The notes beneath the pieces were generated by a model. That model was not told the DNA's origin. It did not search any database and saw only the letters and a program-made list of their open reading frames with translations. A program made the position numbers and the translations under genes. Below are positions 15,673 to 24,024 of a stretch of DNA of 46,361 bases, in pieces. Origin of the DNA: an uncultured Bacteroidales bacterium (lineage in GTDB: Bacteria; Bacteroidota; Bacteroidia; Bacteroidales; P3); assembly GCA_900319865.1 (NCBI GenBank), contig ONQD01000016.1, positions 1 to 46,361 on the forward strand, given 5' to 3'. Each line of letters begins with the position of its first letter. Position 1 is the stretch's first letter.

Positions 15673-15708
15673 AATCCCCCTCGGTGCCTGTTGGCCACGA
15701 GGGGGATT
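15673..15708. terminator. strong bidirectional terminator between converging genes
   Basis: AATCCCCCTCG (15673-15683) pairs with CGAGGGGGATT (15698-15708). It is followed by TTATAAT on the plus strand and by CATTTTTTC on the minus strand, so it can serve both the BtuF-like gene and the S41 peptidase gene. A weaker pair, ATCGGTCA (15598) with TGACCGAT (15648), lies just upstream. Confidence 0.85.
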
Positions 15709-15741
15709 TTATAATTGAGTGATGCTGAGCTGCAGCGGGGA

Positions 15742-17061
15742 CTACTGGTCCAACTGGTGGAGATACATGATAGCCCTATTGAGAGCGGCATCGCGGCCAG
15801 CCTCAAGACTGTTGCGACTATAGCCAAGTTGAATATCCGGTTGGACACCGAAGCCTTCGACATCGTTATAGTTGGCGTCGACCATGTGGAAAGTGCTGGT
15901 GTAGACATAATAGCTGAACACATCAGCATAGGGGTTGGGACCATCTTTAAAGTATTCGAAATCGCCAAAACAGCCGCCATAAAAGAGGTCGTGATAGATG
16001 TTGGTTGCCTCGCCGGAATAAAGGCCGCCAATGGCTCCATAGGTGCGTTCGCCAATGAATGTGCCGTTGGGGAGTGACTTGATGAGCATAGTGGCCAACT
16101 CGGCACAGCTGACCGAGTTGATATCGGCCAATACGACGATGGGTTTGGGTTTGTTGAGATGCATGGAGGGGCACTCCACATAGCTTTCAGTCCAGGGGCT
16201 GTAGTCCAAACGGCCGAAACCATCCTTGACACGGGTGTAGCCCACCAGGGTGCGCGACTGGGATAGAGAGCCTATCAGGGGAGCCAAATCGGCCACACTG
16301 CCACCAGTATTGCCACGCAAGTCTATAATCAACGACACAACAGAGTCGCTATTGGCATAACCAGCACCGGTAATCATGCCGTTGTAGTATTGAGGGCCGT
16401 AGAAAGCCTTGACAGGAAGCTCGGCAGAGTACCAGTTGGAGATCTGATGATGGTTGCTGGCCAACTGGACAAAGTAGAAGTCTGTGAAGCGGAAATAGGC
16501 TATATACTCGTGAGGTTTGGTTCCCTCGATCAAGCAGGTATAGGATCCGGGGACGACGAGTCCGTTCGGAGTAGTGGTGGGGTTGAACCCCACATAAGTG
16601 CCGGGAACAGCCCTATCCCTTAGAATATTTACCTGTAATTGTCGCTCGTAGGCTGAAGTGGTAGTATGGGAATAGTCGTTACGCCCGGGTCTGACCCAAG
16701 TCTCGAAATTGCCTTTTGGCGAATAGAATCGACCGGTCAAGTGGTGATCGAGCAGCCCTTCGAAAAGACCTTGATAAGCCTCAGCATATTCCCGAGCAGT
16801 GACGGGCTTGTTGGCCGGACGGGCATCAAAAGCCTCGAAAATGGGTTTAAACTTCTCATACCGATCATCCCAATTGACAGAATCCTTCTCCCAAAAGACA
16901 TAGCCCTGGTCCATGCCCTGCCAAACAGTCTCGAACTGTTGGAGATAGGTTTTGCATTTGCGGTTATTGGGATTCACCCTCTCGAGCGGTTCTTTTCTGC
17001 ACGAGGTAAACAAAAGAACCAACAGGGAAAGAGCCAATAATGGGAAAACACTTTTTTTCAT
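15742..17061 (-). CDS. S41 family peptidase lipoprotein (copy 2)
   Basis: 439 residues. Lipoprotein signal MKKSVFPLLALSLLVLLFTSC with Cys21. A helical N-terminal domain (about 35-110) with VWQGMDQGYVFWEKDSVNWD is typical of Bacteroidota S41 proteins; no PDZ domain is evident. The catalytic domain has LIIDLRGNTGG and nucleophile Ser318 in NSVSCAEL. At the position of the CtpA-type catalytic Lys there is Ala343 (GERTYGAIGG), so it should use the tricorn-like (S41B) Ser/His/Glu chemistry. Predicted to be lipid-anchored outside the cytoplasmic membrane. Last gene of a four-gene barrel-peptidase-barrel-peptidase operon, 36 bp after its barrel partner. Confidence 0.88.
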   Translation of the reverse strand: MKKSVFPLLALSLLVLLFTSCRKEPLERVNPNNRKCKTYLQQFETVWQGMDQGYVFWEKDSVNWDDRYEKFKPIFEAFDARPANKPVTAREYAEAYQGLFEGLLDHHLTGRFYSPKGNFETWVRPGRNDYSHTTTSAYERQLQVNILRDRAVPGTYVGFNPTTTPNGLVVPGSYTCLIEGTKPHEYIAYFRFTDFYFVQLASNHHQISNWYSAELPVKAFYGPQYYNGMITGAGYANSDSVVSLIIDLRGNTGGSVADLAPLIGSLSQSRTLVGYTRVKDGFGRLDYSPWTESYVECPSMHLNKPKPIVVLADINSVSCAELATMLIKSLPNGTFIGERTYGAIGGLYSGEATNIYHDLFYGGCFGDFEYFKDGPNPYADVFSYYVYTSTFHMVDANYNDVEGFGVQPDIQLGYSRNSLEAGRDAALNRAIMYLHQLDQ

Positions 17062-17097
17062 CTCGAATATGTTAGTAACAATTATTTATATACACAA

Positions 17098-17835
17098 TTA
17101 CAACCAGAAAGCAATCCCGCCCTGGATGACAAAAGTGGTGTTGTACCGGGGGTTGAGATTGGTCATATAGGGCTTCTGGATATCGGTTACGCTGTAATAC
17201 CAACGGACTTCGGCACCTAACTCCAAACGATCCTTGATAGTGCTACTGACACCGGCACCCCAAGTGAAACCATATTCCAAACGGTTGTCGCGCTTGTCGC
17301 TGAACACTACATCCACGTCATAGTCATAATAACGTTCGTTGGAGAAAGAATAGGTGGTACCCTTGCGATGGCTTTTGAGCCAGTAGCCGCCATAGCCACC
17401 ACCAAAAAGATGCAGTTTCACCAAACGGCCCACATTGAGCATTGCCACCAGAGGCACATTGATGTACTGGTTAGTAGTGGTGGAGGGTAGCGAATAGAAC
17501 AGATTGTAGTACTGGAAGACATGGTCAACATGGTAGTTCTTTTGAACCATCACGGCATCGAGCCGCAACGAAAACCACTTCACTGGAGAGTAGCCAAACT
17601 GGAGGCCATAGGTCATGCCAGTGGTGTACTTGTCGTACTTGATGTCGGACATGTAATTCATGTCTACAATGTGGTAGTTCTGATCGTATCCAGCCAGAAT
17701 ACCCACTTTCCAATGTTTGCTTTTGGGGGCAACATCTACATTCTCTTCTTGAGCCATGAGACACAAGGGTGATAAAGAAAGTATCAGCCCAAGAAAAGAT
17801 CTGATGAACAAAGACGAAAAAGGTGACTTTCCCAT
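17098..17835 (-). CDS. PorT-like outer-membrane beta-barrel (copy 2)
   Basis: 245 residues. Signal peptide ends SLSPLCLMAQ. The rest is alternating amphipathic strands with aromatic belts, compatible with an 8-stranded barrel. They include KVGILAGYDQNY, YGLQFGYSPVKWFSLRLDAV, the Pro-containing strand NVPLVAMLNVG typical of PorT-like (OMP_b-brl) proteins, GGGYGGYWL, and a final strand ending in Phe-Trp-Leu. It is homologous to the barrel at 19214-19936, sharing RDNR and TD[IV]QKxYM...NPRYN. No enzymatic motif. It lies 34 bp after S41 copy 1 and 36 bp before S41 copy 2; I infer that it scaffolds or anchors the peptidase. Confidence 0.85.
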   Translation of the reverse strand: MGKSPFSSLFIRSFLGLILSLSPLCLMAQEENVDVAPKSKHWKVGILAGYDQNYHIVDMNYMSDIKYDKYTTGMTYGLQFGYSPVKWFSLRLDAVMVQKNYHVDHVFQYYNLFYSLPSTTTNQYINVPLVAMLNVGRLVKLHLFGGGYGGYWLKSHRKGTTYSFSNERYYDYDVDVVFSDKRDNRLEYGFTWGAGVSSTIKDRLELGAEVRWYYSVTDIQKPYMTNLNPRYNTTFVIQGGIAFWL

Positions 17836-17869
17836 TATTCGAAAAAATTATGAATAGATGAAACGGTAA

Positions 17870-19165
17870 TTACTTGCCAGTACGGAGATACTGCAAGGCC
17901 CGTTCGAGCTGAGGATCGGTGCCGGAAGCAAGCGCACTGGCATTATACAGCACTTCGATGTCGGGCTTCACTCCCTCCCCTTCGAGGCTCTTGTAATCGG
18001 TGGTCACAACATCGAAGGTGCCACAATAGACAAAATGGCCGAACTCGTTGGGATAGGTAATTTTGTTCATGGCATTGTCCTCGCCAAGATTATGATCGCC
18101 GAAGCAACCCGAATAGAGGACATCGAAAAATTTATCGGTTTGGGGGACAACAGCGCAAAAACCGCCAAAGGTGCGTTCACCGATAACCTTGACGTTGGGC
18201 AATGATTTGAGGGTATGGGTGCTAAGCTCGGAGCAGCTAACGCTGTTGATATCGGTCAAGACAACAATGGGCTTTACTTTATTAATATGATTCTTGGGTG
18301 AGGATATCCAAAATGAGTTCCATACAGTATAATCTAACCGGCCCAGACCTTCCTTGAGACGGCTGTAGCCATAATGGAAATCATCCTGCATCAGGCAACC
18401 AATAAGATATTTAATATCGTTAGCATTACCGCCGGGGTTGCCGCGCAAATCGATAATGATAGACTCCACCTCATCGCTGTTGGGTGCGCCATTGGTAATG
18501 CCATCCCAGTATTTGTCGCCATAGAAGGCACGCAACGGGGCAATCAATGAGTTTTTGTCTACAAATTGCGAGTCGACAAGTCCGGTGAGGGAGAAACCAT
18601 CAAAACGGAAATAAGCGATTTTCTTACCTGAAGTCTTGCCGGGCAACATACAAAATGCACTATTAAAGAACTTATTAGGAGTTTTGTAATATTCCACAAA
18701 ACCACTTATGCCAGGTTGACGTTTTAGCACCTCAATCTGTGCTCTATAGTCAGTTTGGTGGGAATAACTATTGCTGGCTGGACGCACAAAGAAAATCTTT
18801 TTCAAATGAGGATTGTAAAGATAAATGGCCATGTGGCGATCCAGCAAACCCTTTGTAGCGTTTATCCACGCCTGATGGTATTCGGCGCTGTCGACGGGAT
18901 TGTTATTGCCACGGGCATCAAAAGCCTCGAAAACGGGACGGAAACGCTTATAACGGGCATCCCAGTCCACGGTGTCTCTCTCCCACAAAACATACAAATG
19001 GTCGATTCCCTGCCATACTGCTTCAAACTGCTCGAGATAGGTAGTGCAGCGGCGAGTGTTGGGAGATTCTATTACTAATGATTCTTTACGGCACGATGAG
19101 AGCAGACTCATCAGCACAAAGCAACAGGCCAAAAGGCTAATACGGGATATATGACAATGATACAT
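17870..19165 (-). CDS. S41 family peptidase lipoprotein (copy 1)
   Basis: 431 residues, paralogue of the peptidase at 15742-17061. Lipobox MSLLSSC with Cys25 after a short signal. The same N-terminal domain (VWQGIDHLYVLWERDTVDWD) and catalytic core (IIIDLRGNPGG, then NSVSCSELSTHTLKSLPN) are present, with the nucleophile Ser in SCSE. The Lys position of CtpA-type enzymes is Gly (GERTFGGFC), again pointing to S41B chemistry. The two copies differ mostly in the region before the catalytic core, where substrates would bind. It lies 48 bp after its barrel partner. Confidence 0.88.
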   Translation of the reverse strand: MYHCHISRISLLACCFVLMSLLSSCRKESLVIESPNTRRCTTYLEQFEAVWQGIDHLYVLWERDTVDWDARYKRFRPVFEAFDARGNNNPVDSAEYHQAWINATKGLLDRHMAIYLYNPHLKKIFFVRPASNSYSHQTDYRAQIEVLKRQPGISGFVEYYKTPNKFFNSAFCMLPGKTSGKKIAYFRFDGFSLTGLVDSQFVDKNSLIAPLRAFYGDKYWDGITNGAPNSDEVESIIIDLRGNPGGNANDIKYLIGCLMQDDFHYGYSRLKEGLGRLDYTVWNSFWISSPKNHINKVKPIVVLTDINSVSCSELSTHTLKSLPNVKVIGERTFGGFCAVVPQTDKFFDVLYSGCFGDHNLGEDNAMNKITYPNEFGHFVYCGTFDVVTTDYKSLEGEGVKPDIEVLYNASALASGTDPQLERALQYLRTGK

Positions 19166-19213
19166 ATTGTATTAATATTAGTCTTGTTATTGATTAAATG
19201 TTAGATAAAGTGA

Positions 19214-19936
19214 TTAAAAATGGTACGACACACCCACATTAAGGTCTACAGTGGAATTGTAGCGGGGATTGTGTTCACGCATATAAACCTTCTGGACATC
19301 GGTAAGTCCATGATAGTAAAGCATCTCAACGTCTATGTCAATTTTACTCGAACAGGGTATGGCAAGGCCAACACCAGCCACAATGCCTGCATCAAAACGA
19401 TTGTCTCGCACAGAATTGAACTGATAATCATGCTCAGTCAACATCTCATGGCCTTCCGCCTCCAAGATGGGAATAGAAGTGCCCTTACGTCTGGCTGAAG
19501 CCCAATATCCGGCATATCCACCCAGCAAGAAATGCCATTTCACTTTATTGCCAACAGAGATGTCGGCCATGAGAGGAATGCCGATATAATTATTGGCGGC
19601 CAATGTGCCATAAGCATCAATGTTATCCACCTTCTCATGCATCAGCACATAATTCTTGCCCATAATGTAAAAACCAGACCTGCAAGCAAGCCAATTGGTC
19701 ACATTATAGCGCACTTTCAAGTCTGCCCCGATTCCAAAGTAAGGAGTGTAGCTGAAAGCCTTCATATAACCTACTCCGGCATCATGCACATTTAACGTAA
19801 CACCCACCGCTGCCCCTATTGTCCATTGGGAATTCGAGGAGTTGTCTGTACTGTTGATTGTAGGCTCTGTAGTTTGGCTAAAAGCGCTCCCGCCGCACAT
19901 GGCGAGAATTGCTAAAAAAAGAATATTTTTTTTCAT
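19214..19936 (-). CDS. PorT-like outer-membrane beta-barrel (copy 1)
   Basis: 240 residues, first gene of the four-gene operon. Signal peptide MKKNILFLAILAMCGGSAFSQ, then a Ser/Thr/Asn-rich linker and barrel strands (WTIGAAVGVTLNVHDAGVGYM, NYIGIPLMADISVG with the family's Pro-containing strand, LLGGYAGYWASARRKGTSIP). The C-terminus ends with NVGVSYHF, a terminal Phe as in many outer-membrane barrels. Shares RDNR, TDVQKVYM and NPRYN with copy 2. Only a short spacer holding the pruA terminator lies upstream and I see no consensus promoter, so expression may depend on read-through. Confidence 0.85.
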   Translation of the reverse strand: MKKNILFLAILAMCGGSAFSQTTEPTINSTDNSSNSQWTIGAAVGVTLNVHDAGVGYMKAFSYTPYFGIGADLKVRYNVTNWLACRSGFYIMGKNYVLMHEKVDNIDAYGTLAANNYIGIPLMADISVGNKVKWHFLLGGYAGYWASARRKGTSIPILEAEGHEMLTEHDYQFNSVRDNRFDAGIVAGVGLAIPCSSKIDIDVEMLYYHGLTDVQKVYMREHNPRYNSTVDLNVGVSYHF

Positions 19937-19966
19937 CTGCTACTATTAAATGTTAAACAAAAAAGA

Positions 19967-19993
19967 GTGAGCCGCACAAAGTGTGCAGCCCAC
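19967..19993 (-). terminator. terminator of pruA
   Basis: GTGAGCCGCACA (19967-19978) pairs with TGTGCAGCCCAC (19982-19993) with two mismatches. On the minus strand the stem is followed by TCTTTTTTGTTT. Confidence 0.8.
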
Positions 19994-20005
19994 CCCCATT
20001 AATTA

Positions 20006-21640
20006 TTATTCAGCGTCGCTGATGAAAGGATACTTGTAGTCGTAGGCGGGGTCGAAAGTCTCCTTAATGGCCTGCGGACTGGTCCAGCGAATCAAGTTCA
20101 GATAAGAACCGGCCTTGTCGTTGGTACCGCTGGAACGAGCACCGCCAAAGGGTTGCTGACCCACAACGGCTCCAGTGGGCTTATCGTTGTAATAGATATT
20201 GCCTGCAGCGTATTTCAGTATTTCGGCGCCCTTGCGTAAAGCCTTACGGTCGGTGGCAAAAATGGCACCTGTCAAGGCATAAGGCGAAGTCTCGTTGCAG
20301 AGACGGAGGGTCTCCTCATACTTGGCATCCTCATATACATAGATAGTGATGATGGGTCCGAAAATCTCTTCACACATCGATTTGTATTTCGGAGTCTTGG
20401 CCAAGATGACAGTAGGCTGAATGAACCAACCCTTGCTCTTGTCGCCAGTGCCGCCAAATACGATTTCGGCATCCTTGCTCTTCTTGGCGTGTTCTATGTA
20501 TCTCATGCAGTTGTCGAACGAAGCCTCGTCGATAACGGCATTGACAAAAGCGCTGAAGTCACGCACATCGCCAACTTTTATCTCGTCAAGCATCTTACCG
20601 ACAATTTTCTCCACCTTGGGCCACATGCTCTTAGGCACATAGGCACGCGAAGCGGCAGAACATTTCTGTCCCTGGAACTCGAAAGCACCGCGGACAATGG
20701 CAGTAGCCACCTGCTCGGCATTGGCCGATTTATGCACAAAGATGAAATCCTTTCCACCCGTTTCGCCCACAATCTTGGGATAGGTGCGATAGTTGGCGAT
20801 ATTGTCACCAATTGATTTCCAGAAGCTGTTGAAAGTGCCAGTGGAGCCTGTAAAATGGACACCAGCCAGATTCTCGTCGGCAAAAGCCACCTTGCCAATC
20901 AGCGAACCGCTGCCGGGCAGGAAGTTCACCACGCCGTCGGGCAATCCTGCCTCTTTATAAATCTTCATCAACAGGTAGTTGGAAAGCATGGCGGTAGTAC
21001 TGGGTTTCCATATACACACATTACCCATCAACACAGGCGACAGGCAGAGGTTACTGGCAATCGACGTGAAGTTGAACGGTGTGATGGCAAACACAAATCC
21101 CTCCAGGGCACGATATGTGACATAGTTCAGTGTACCCTTGTCACTGCAAGGCTGGTCGCTATAAATCTGCGATGCATAATGGGCATTGTAGCGCAAAAAG
21201 TCCACAAGCTCACAGGCCGAGTCAATCTCTGCCTGCATCGTGGTCTTACCCTGACCCAGCATGGTGGCGGCATTGATAAGATAACGATATTTGCCACTAA
21301 TCAAGGTAGCAATCTTCAGCATCACGCTTGCACGTTCAATCCATGGAGTGTTAGACCATTCCTCGTGAGCTTTCATAGCGGCAGCAATAGCAGCTTTCAC
21401 CTCTTTCTCGCCCACTTTGTAATACTTGGCCAAAACATGCTTATTCTCGGTGGGCATCACGATTTCGCCCATCTCAGCAGTTTTCACCTCTTTACCCCCA
21501 ATAATTGGACAAATGGTGGTAGTCTTTTTGTAGAGCTCGTCCAAAGCTTTGCGAATCTCCTTACGCTCGGCACTGCCGGGTTTGTAACCGAGAACGGGTT
21601 CATTCTCAGGTTTCGGGAAGGTAAAAATTGTGTTATCCAT
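20006..21640 (-). CDS. pruA: L-glutamate gamma-semialdehyde dehydrogenase (P5C dehydrogenase)
   Basis: 544 residues, the length of the stand-alone PruA/ALDH4 type. Aldehyde dehydrogenase fold with ITPFNFTSIASNL, WKPSTTAMLSNY, the FTGST nucleotide site, general base Glu in KIVGETGGKDF, nucleophile Cys in FQGQKCSAASRAYVP, and EEIFGPIITIYVY. The C-terminal GQQPFGGARSSGTNDKAGS is specific for the P5C dehydrogenase branch. It oxidises glutamate semialdehyde to glutamate with NAD+, the second step of proline breakdown. No proline dehydrogenase gene is adjacent. It has its own promoter and terminator. Confidence 0.95.
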   Translation of the reverse strand: MDNTIFTFPKPENEPVLGYKPGSAERKEIRKALDELYKKTTTICPIIGGKEVKTAEMGEIVMPTENKHVLAKYYKVGEKEVKAAIAAAMKAHEEWSNTPWIERASVMLKIATLISGKYRYLINAATMLGQGKTTMQAEIDSACELVDFLRYNAHYASQIYSDQPCSDKGTLNYVTYRALEGFVFAITPFNFTSIASNLCLSPVLMGNVCIWKPSTTAMLSNYLLMKIYKEAGLPDGVVNFLPGSGSLIGKVAFADENLAGVHFTGSTGTFNSFWKSIGDNIANYRTYPKIVGETGGKDFIFVHKSANAEQVATAIVRGAFEFQGQKCSAASRAYVPKSMWPKVEKIVGKMLDEIKVGDVRDFSAFVNAVIDEASFDNCMRYIEHAKKSKDAEIVFGGTGDKSKGWFIQPTVILAKTPKYKSMCEEIFGPIITIYVYEDAKYEETLRLCNETSPYALTGAIFATDRKALRKGAEILKYAAGNIYYNDKPTGAVVGQQPFGGARSSGTNDKAGSYLNLIRWTSPQAIKETFDPAYDYKYPFISDAE

Positions 21641-21693
21641 AAGATTTTAATAATAAGTATATAATTATTTACATCAATCTGTCAAACAATTTG

Positions 21694-21723
21694 CAAATAT
21701 ACGTTTTTTTTTCAATATGCAAA
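21694..21723 (-). promoter_or_regulatory. pruA promoter
   Basis: Minus strand TTTG (21723-21720), 18-nt spacer, TATATTTG (21701-21694), 53 bp before the pruA start. Confidence 0.6.
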
Positions 21724-21731
21724 AAAAAATG

Positions 21732-21739
21732 TATCTTTG
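21732..21739 (+). promoter_or_regulatory. -7 box TATCTTTG of the small lipoprotein gene
   Basis: TATCTTTG on the plus strand, 39 bp before the start at 21779. It is back to back with the pruA promoter, so the two divergent promoters share an A/T-rich core. Confidence 0.55.
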
Positions 21740-21778
21740 CATCAAAATATCAATGACAATTAATAATTATAATCTGCT

Positions 21779-22228
21779 ATGAAGAAATTCAGTATCATCA
21801 TGTTGTGTGTTGCCTCACTAGCCTTTGCCGGTTGTGGCAGCACAGGTTTCACCTCATCCGACAGTGCAGCCAAAGCCAGCGGAAGAAACACCGCCAACGC
21901 TCTTCTCTCCCTGTATAATTCATACAAAGCCACTGGCACTGTCAGCCTCAGCAACGCCAACGACCTCACCTCTGCCCTCGTGGTTGCCACCGGCTATACC
22001 AATCTCCGCAACAATAAGGCCAACTCCGATTACCAGAAGTCATTTGCCGCCGGTATGGTATCGGCCGGCACCAGCCTTATCACTTCAGCCAATGTCAACT
22101 CTATCATCAATACTATGAATAGCCTCACTGGCCTAAATGTCAACGCCGCCAACATTTCAAACAGCGTCGGCACTGCCACGGCCATCATACAGCTACTTCA
22201 AGCCATGGGAGCTTCACCGGCACAATAA
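21779..22228 (+). CDS. small lipoprotein of unknown function
   Basis: 149 residues. Signal peptide MKKFSIIMLCVASLAFAGC with the lipidated Cys at 19. The mature part is rich in Ala, Ser, Asn and Thr and predicted helical, with a Gly/Ala-containing hydrophobic stretch (FAAGMVSAGTSLITSANVN) and repeated Asn-Ser/Asn-Ala pairs. No cysteine other than the lipobox and no recognisable catalytic motif. It has its own -7 box and a strong terminator, so it is a single-gene unit. I do not recognise a named family. Confidence 0.85.
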   Translation: MKKFSIIMLCVASLAFAGCGSTGFTSSDSAAKASGRNTANALLSLYNSYKATGTVSLSNANDLTSALVVATGYTNLRNNKANSDYQKSFAAGMVSAGTSLITSANVNSIINTMNSLTGLNVNAANISNSVGTATAIIQLLQAMGASPAQ

Positions 22229-22253
22229 TCGCCGTCGCGACATAAAAACTAAA

Positions 22254-22293
22254 CGAGGGTGCTCAATTACAAAAGGAGCATCCTCGTACTTTT
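22254..22293 (+). terminator. terminator of the small lipoprotein gene
   Basis: CGAGGGTGCTC (22254-22264) pairs with GAGCATCCTCG (22276-22286), followed by TACTTTTT. Confidence 0.88.
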
Positions 22294-22500
22294 TACCCCC
22301 ATTCGTTCTCTCGGCAACTAGTCGTAATTATATCCAACCCCTTTTCACCAATTCTTAATACCATCAATAGGAAAGACACATTGTAACACGCTACAACAAA
22401 TAGACTTGCATACCCCTATTTCTAATGACTGTTTTCCTCTGTCCAATATGGTATTAAAGCTCCCGCCTTCCATTGTTTTCACAAAAGACATCCAAGCAAA

Positions 22501-22537
22501 ACGGGACAGGCGTTACACCCATCCCGTTATTTTTATT
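22501..22537 (-). terminator. possible terminator of folC
   Basis: ACGGGA (22501-22506) pairs with TCCCGT (22522-22527) around a 15-base loop; on the minus strand TTTTGCTTGG follows. The rest of 22295-22610 contains no gene or other clear signal. Confidence 0.4.
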
Positions 22538-22610
22538 CTATATGTAAAAGCAGGTGCTCTACCCTCTCAACTTGTCTGATTTCTCAAGCGAAGAGGGTTG
22601 TGTCTTATTC

Positions 22611-23966
22611 TCACTTCGTTGTCTTGCCTGCCCTTTTATTTTTGTAATACTCATAGGCATCCGCAACCAGAAAAATACTGCCAGTCACCAGCACCATATC
22701 CCTCTCGGGGTCGGCGGCAGCCCGGGCAGCTTCTATTGCATCCCCTACTGCTGCATAACCATTGCCTTCCATTCCTATCCCGCTGGCCGCCTCCACCAGC
22801 TGTTCTACGGGCAGTCTCCGCGGCACACTGGGCTGGGAATAGTAGTAGGTGGTACGCTCGTGGGGCATCATTTGCAGTATCTTTCTGAAATCCTTGTCAT
22901 TCACACAGCCATAGACCAGATGCAGATGACTATACGGCATTCCTTTCAATTTGTGCAGCATAGCCTCAACTCCATCCCCGTTGTGGGCCGTCTCACATAT
23001 CGTCAATGGGTGCATGTCCATTTTCTCCCATCTACCGTGCAAACCCGTATCCTCCACCACTCGGGCTATTCCATTTGCCACTTGGTCCATTGTAATAGGA
23101 TACCCCAAGCTAGGCAACAGCTCCAGAGCCTGGAACAACGTTGCGATATTGTGCAGCTGGTAACTTCCCGTCAGTGGCGACACAAAAACCCTTTGCCCCG
23201 TCGCCTCATCAACCCTGTCACTCTTCACCTTAAAACGCAGCTCCGTGCTATCCAGTACTGCAGGCCTTTTTTCTTCAACTATTGTGTAATTATCGTCGGC
23301 AAATAGAATTGGAGCCTCCATTTCTTTGGCTTTTGCCTCAAACACCGGTCGTGTCTCGGCATGTGTCTCGCCTATCACCACTGGCACCCCCTTTTTGATA
23401 ATACCCGCCTTCTCACCAGCAATCTTTGCAAGCGTATCGCCCAGAAACTGGGTATGGTCAAAACCTATATTGGTAATGATGCTCAGGTCGGGCGTAACCA
23501 CATTGGTGCTGTCCAGCCGTCCGCCCATTCCTACCTCCACCACTGCCACATCCACCTTCTCCGAGGCGAAATAGTCGAATGCCAAACCCACCGTCATCTC
23601 GAAGAAACTCAGCTCCAGCGACTGCATAAATTCTTTGTTCCTATCCACAAAGTCCACCACTGCCTCACGGGCTATCATCTCTCCGTTTATGCGTATCCGC
23701 TCACGGAAATCTATCAAGTGTGGCGAAGTATACAATCCCACTTTATAGCCCGCCTGCATCAATACAGAGCAGAGCATGTGCGACACCGACCCCTTCCCGT
23801 TGGTCCCAGCCACATGCAGCGACCGGAACCCCCTCTCTGGATGTCCCAAATGGTCCATCAGTTTCTCCGTGTTGGTTATATCGGCCTTATATGCCGCCTG
23901 CCCTACCCTGTGGTACATGGGCAGACTGTTAAACATATAGTCGAGTGTCTCCTGATAAGTCATCAT
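22611..23966 (-). CDS. folC: bifunctional folylpolyglutamate synthase / dihydrofolate synthase
   Basis: 451 residues, Mur-ligase-like. Opens with TYQETLDYMFNSLPMYHRVG; the ATP-binding P-loop is VAGTNGKGSVSHML, followed by GLYTSPHLIDFRERIRING. Then VAVVEVGMGGRLDSTNVV and NIGFDHTQFLGDTLAKIAGEKAGIIKKGVP give the folate and metal sites. The C-terminal domain has the ATP/glutamate-binding strands (HLVYGCVNDKD). It adds glutamate to dihydropteroate and to folates in the cytosol. It lies 58 bp after the barrel gene, probably at the end of the same operon. Confidence 0.95.
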   Translation of the reverse strand: MMTYQETLDYMFNSLPMYHRVGQAAYKADITNTEKLMDHLGHPERGFRSLHVAGTNGKGSVSHMLCSVLMQAGYKVGLYTSPHLIDFRERIRINGEMIAREAVVDFVDRNKEFMQSLELSFFEMTVGLAFDYFASEKVDVAVVEVGMGGRLDSTNVVTPDLSIITNIGFDHTQFLGDTLAKIAGEKAGIIKKGVPVVIGETHAETRPVFEAKAKEMEAPILFADDNYTIVEEKRPAVLDSTELRFKVKSDRVDEATGQRVFVSPLTGSYQLHNIATLFQALELLPSLGYPITMDQVANGIARVVEDTGLHGRWEKMDMHPLTICETAHNGDGVEAMLHKLKGMPYSHLHLVYGCVNDKDFRKILQMMPHERTTYYYSQPSVPRRLPVEQLVEAASGIGMEGNGYAAVGDAIEAARAAADPERDMVLVTGSIFLVADAYEYYKNKRAGKTTK

Positions 23967-24024
23967 TTTTTCTTCTTTTCTTCTGCTTCCGGCCCGTCAT
24001 GTGAGGCGAGCCTTTACTCATTCA

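Noticed and set aside
22551-22585. tRNA-like sequence on the minus strand (GGTAGAGCACCTGCTTTTA)
   Set aside because: It resembles a D-arm end and anticodon-stem start, but no matching D-stem partner, anticodon arm or T-arm is present. Chance or a tiny remnant; not called as tRNA.
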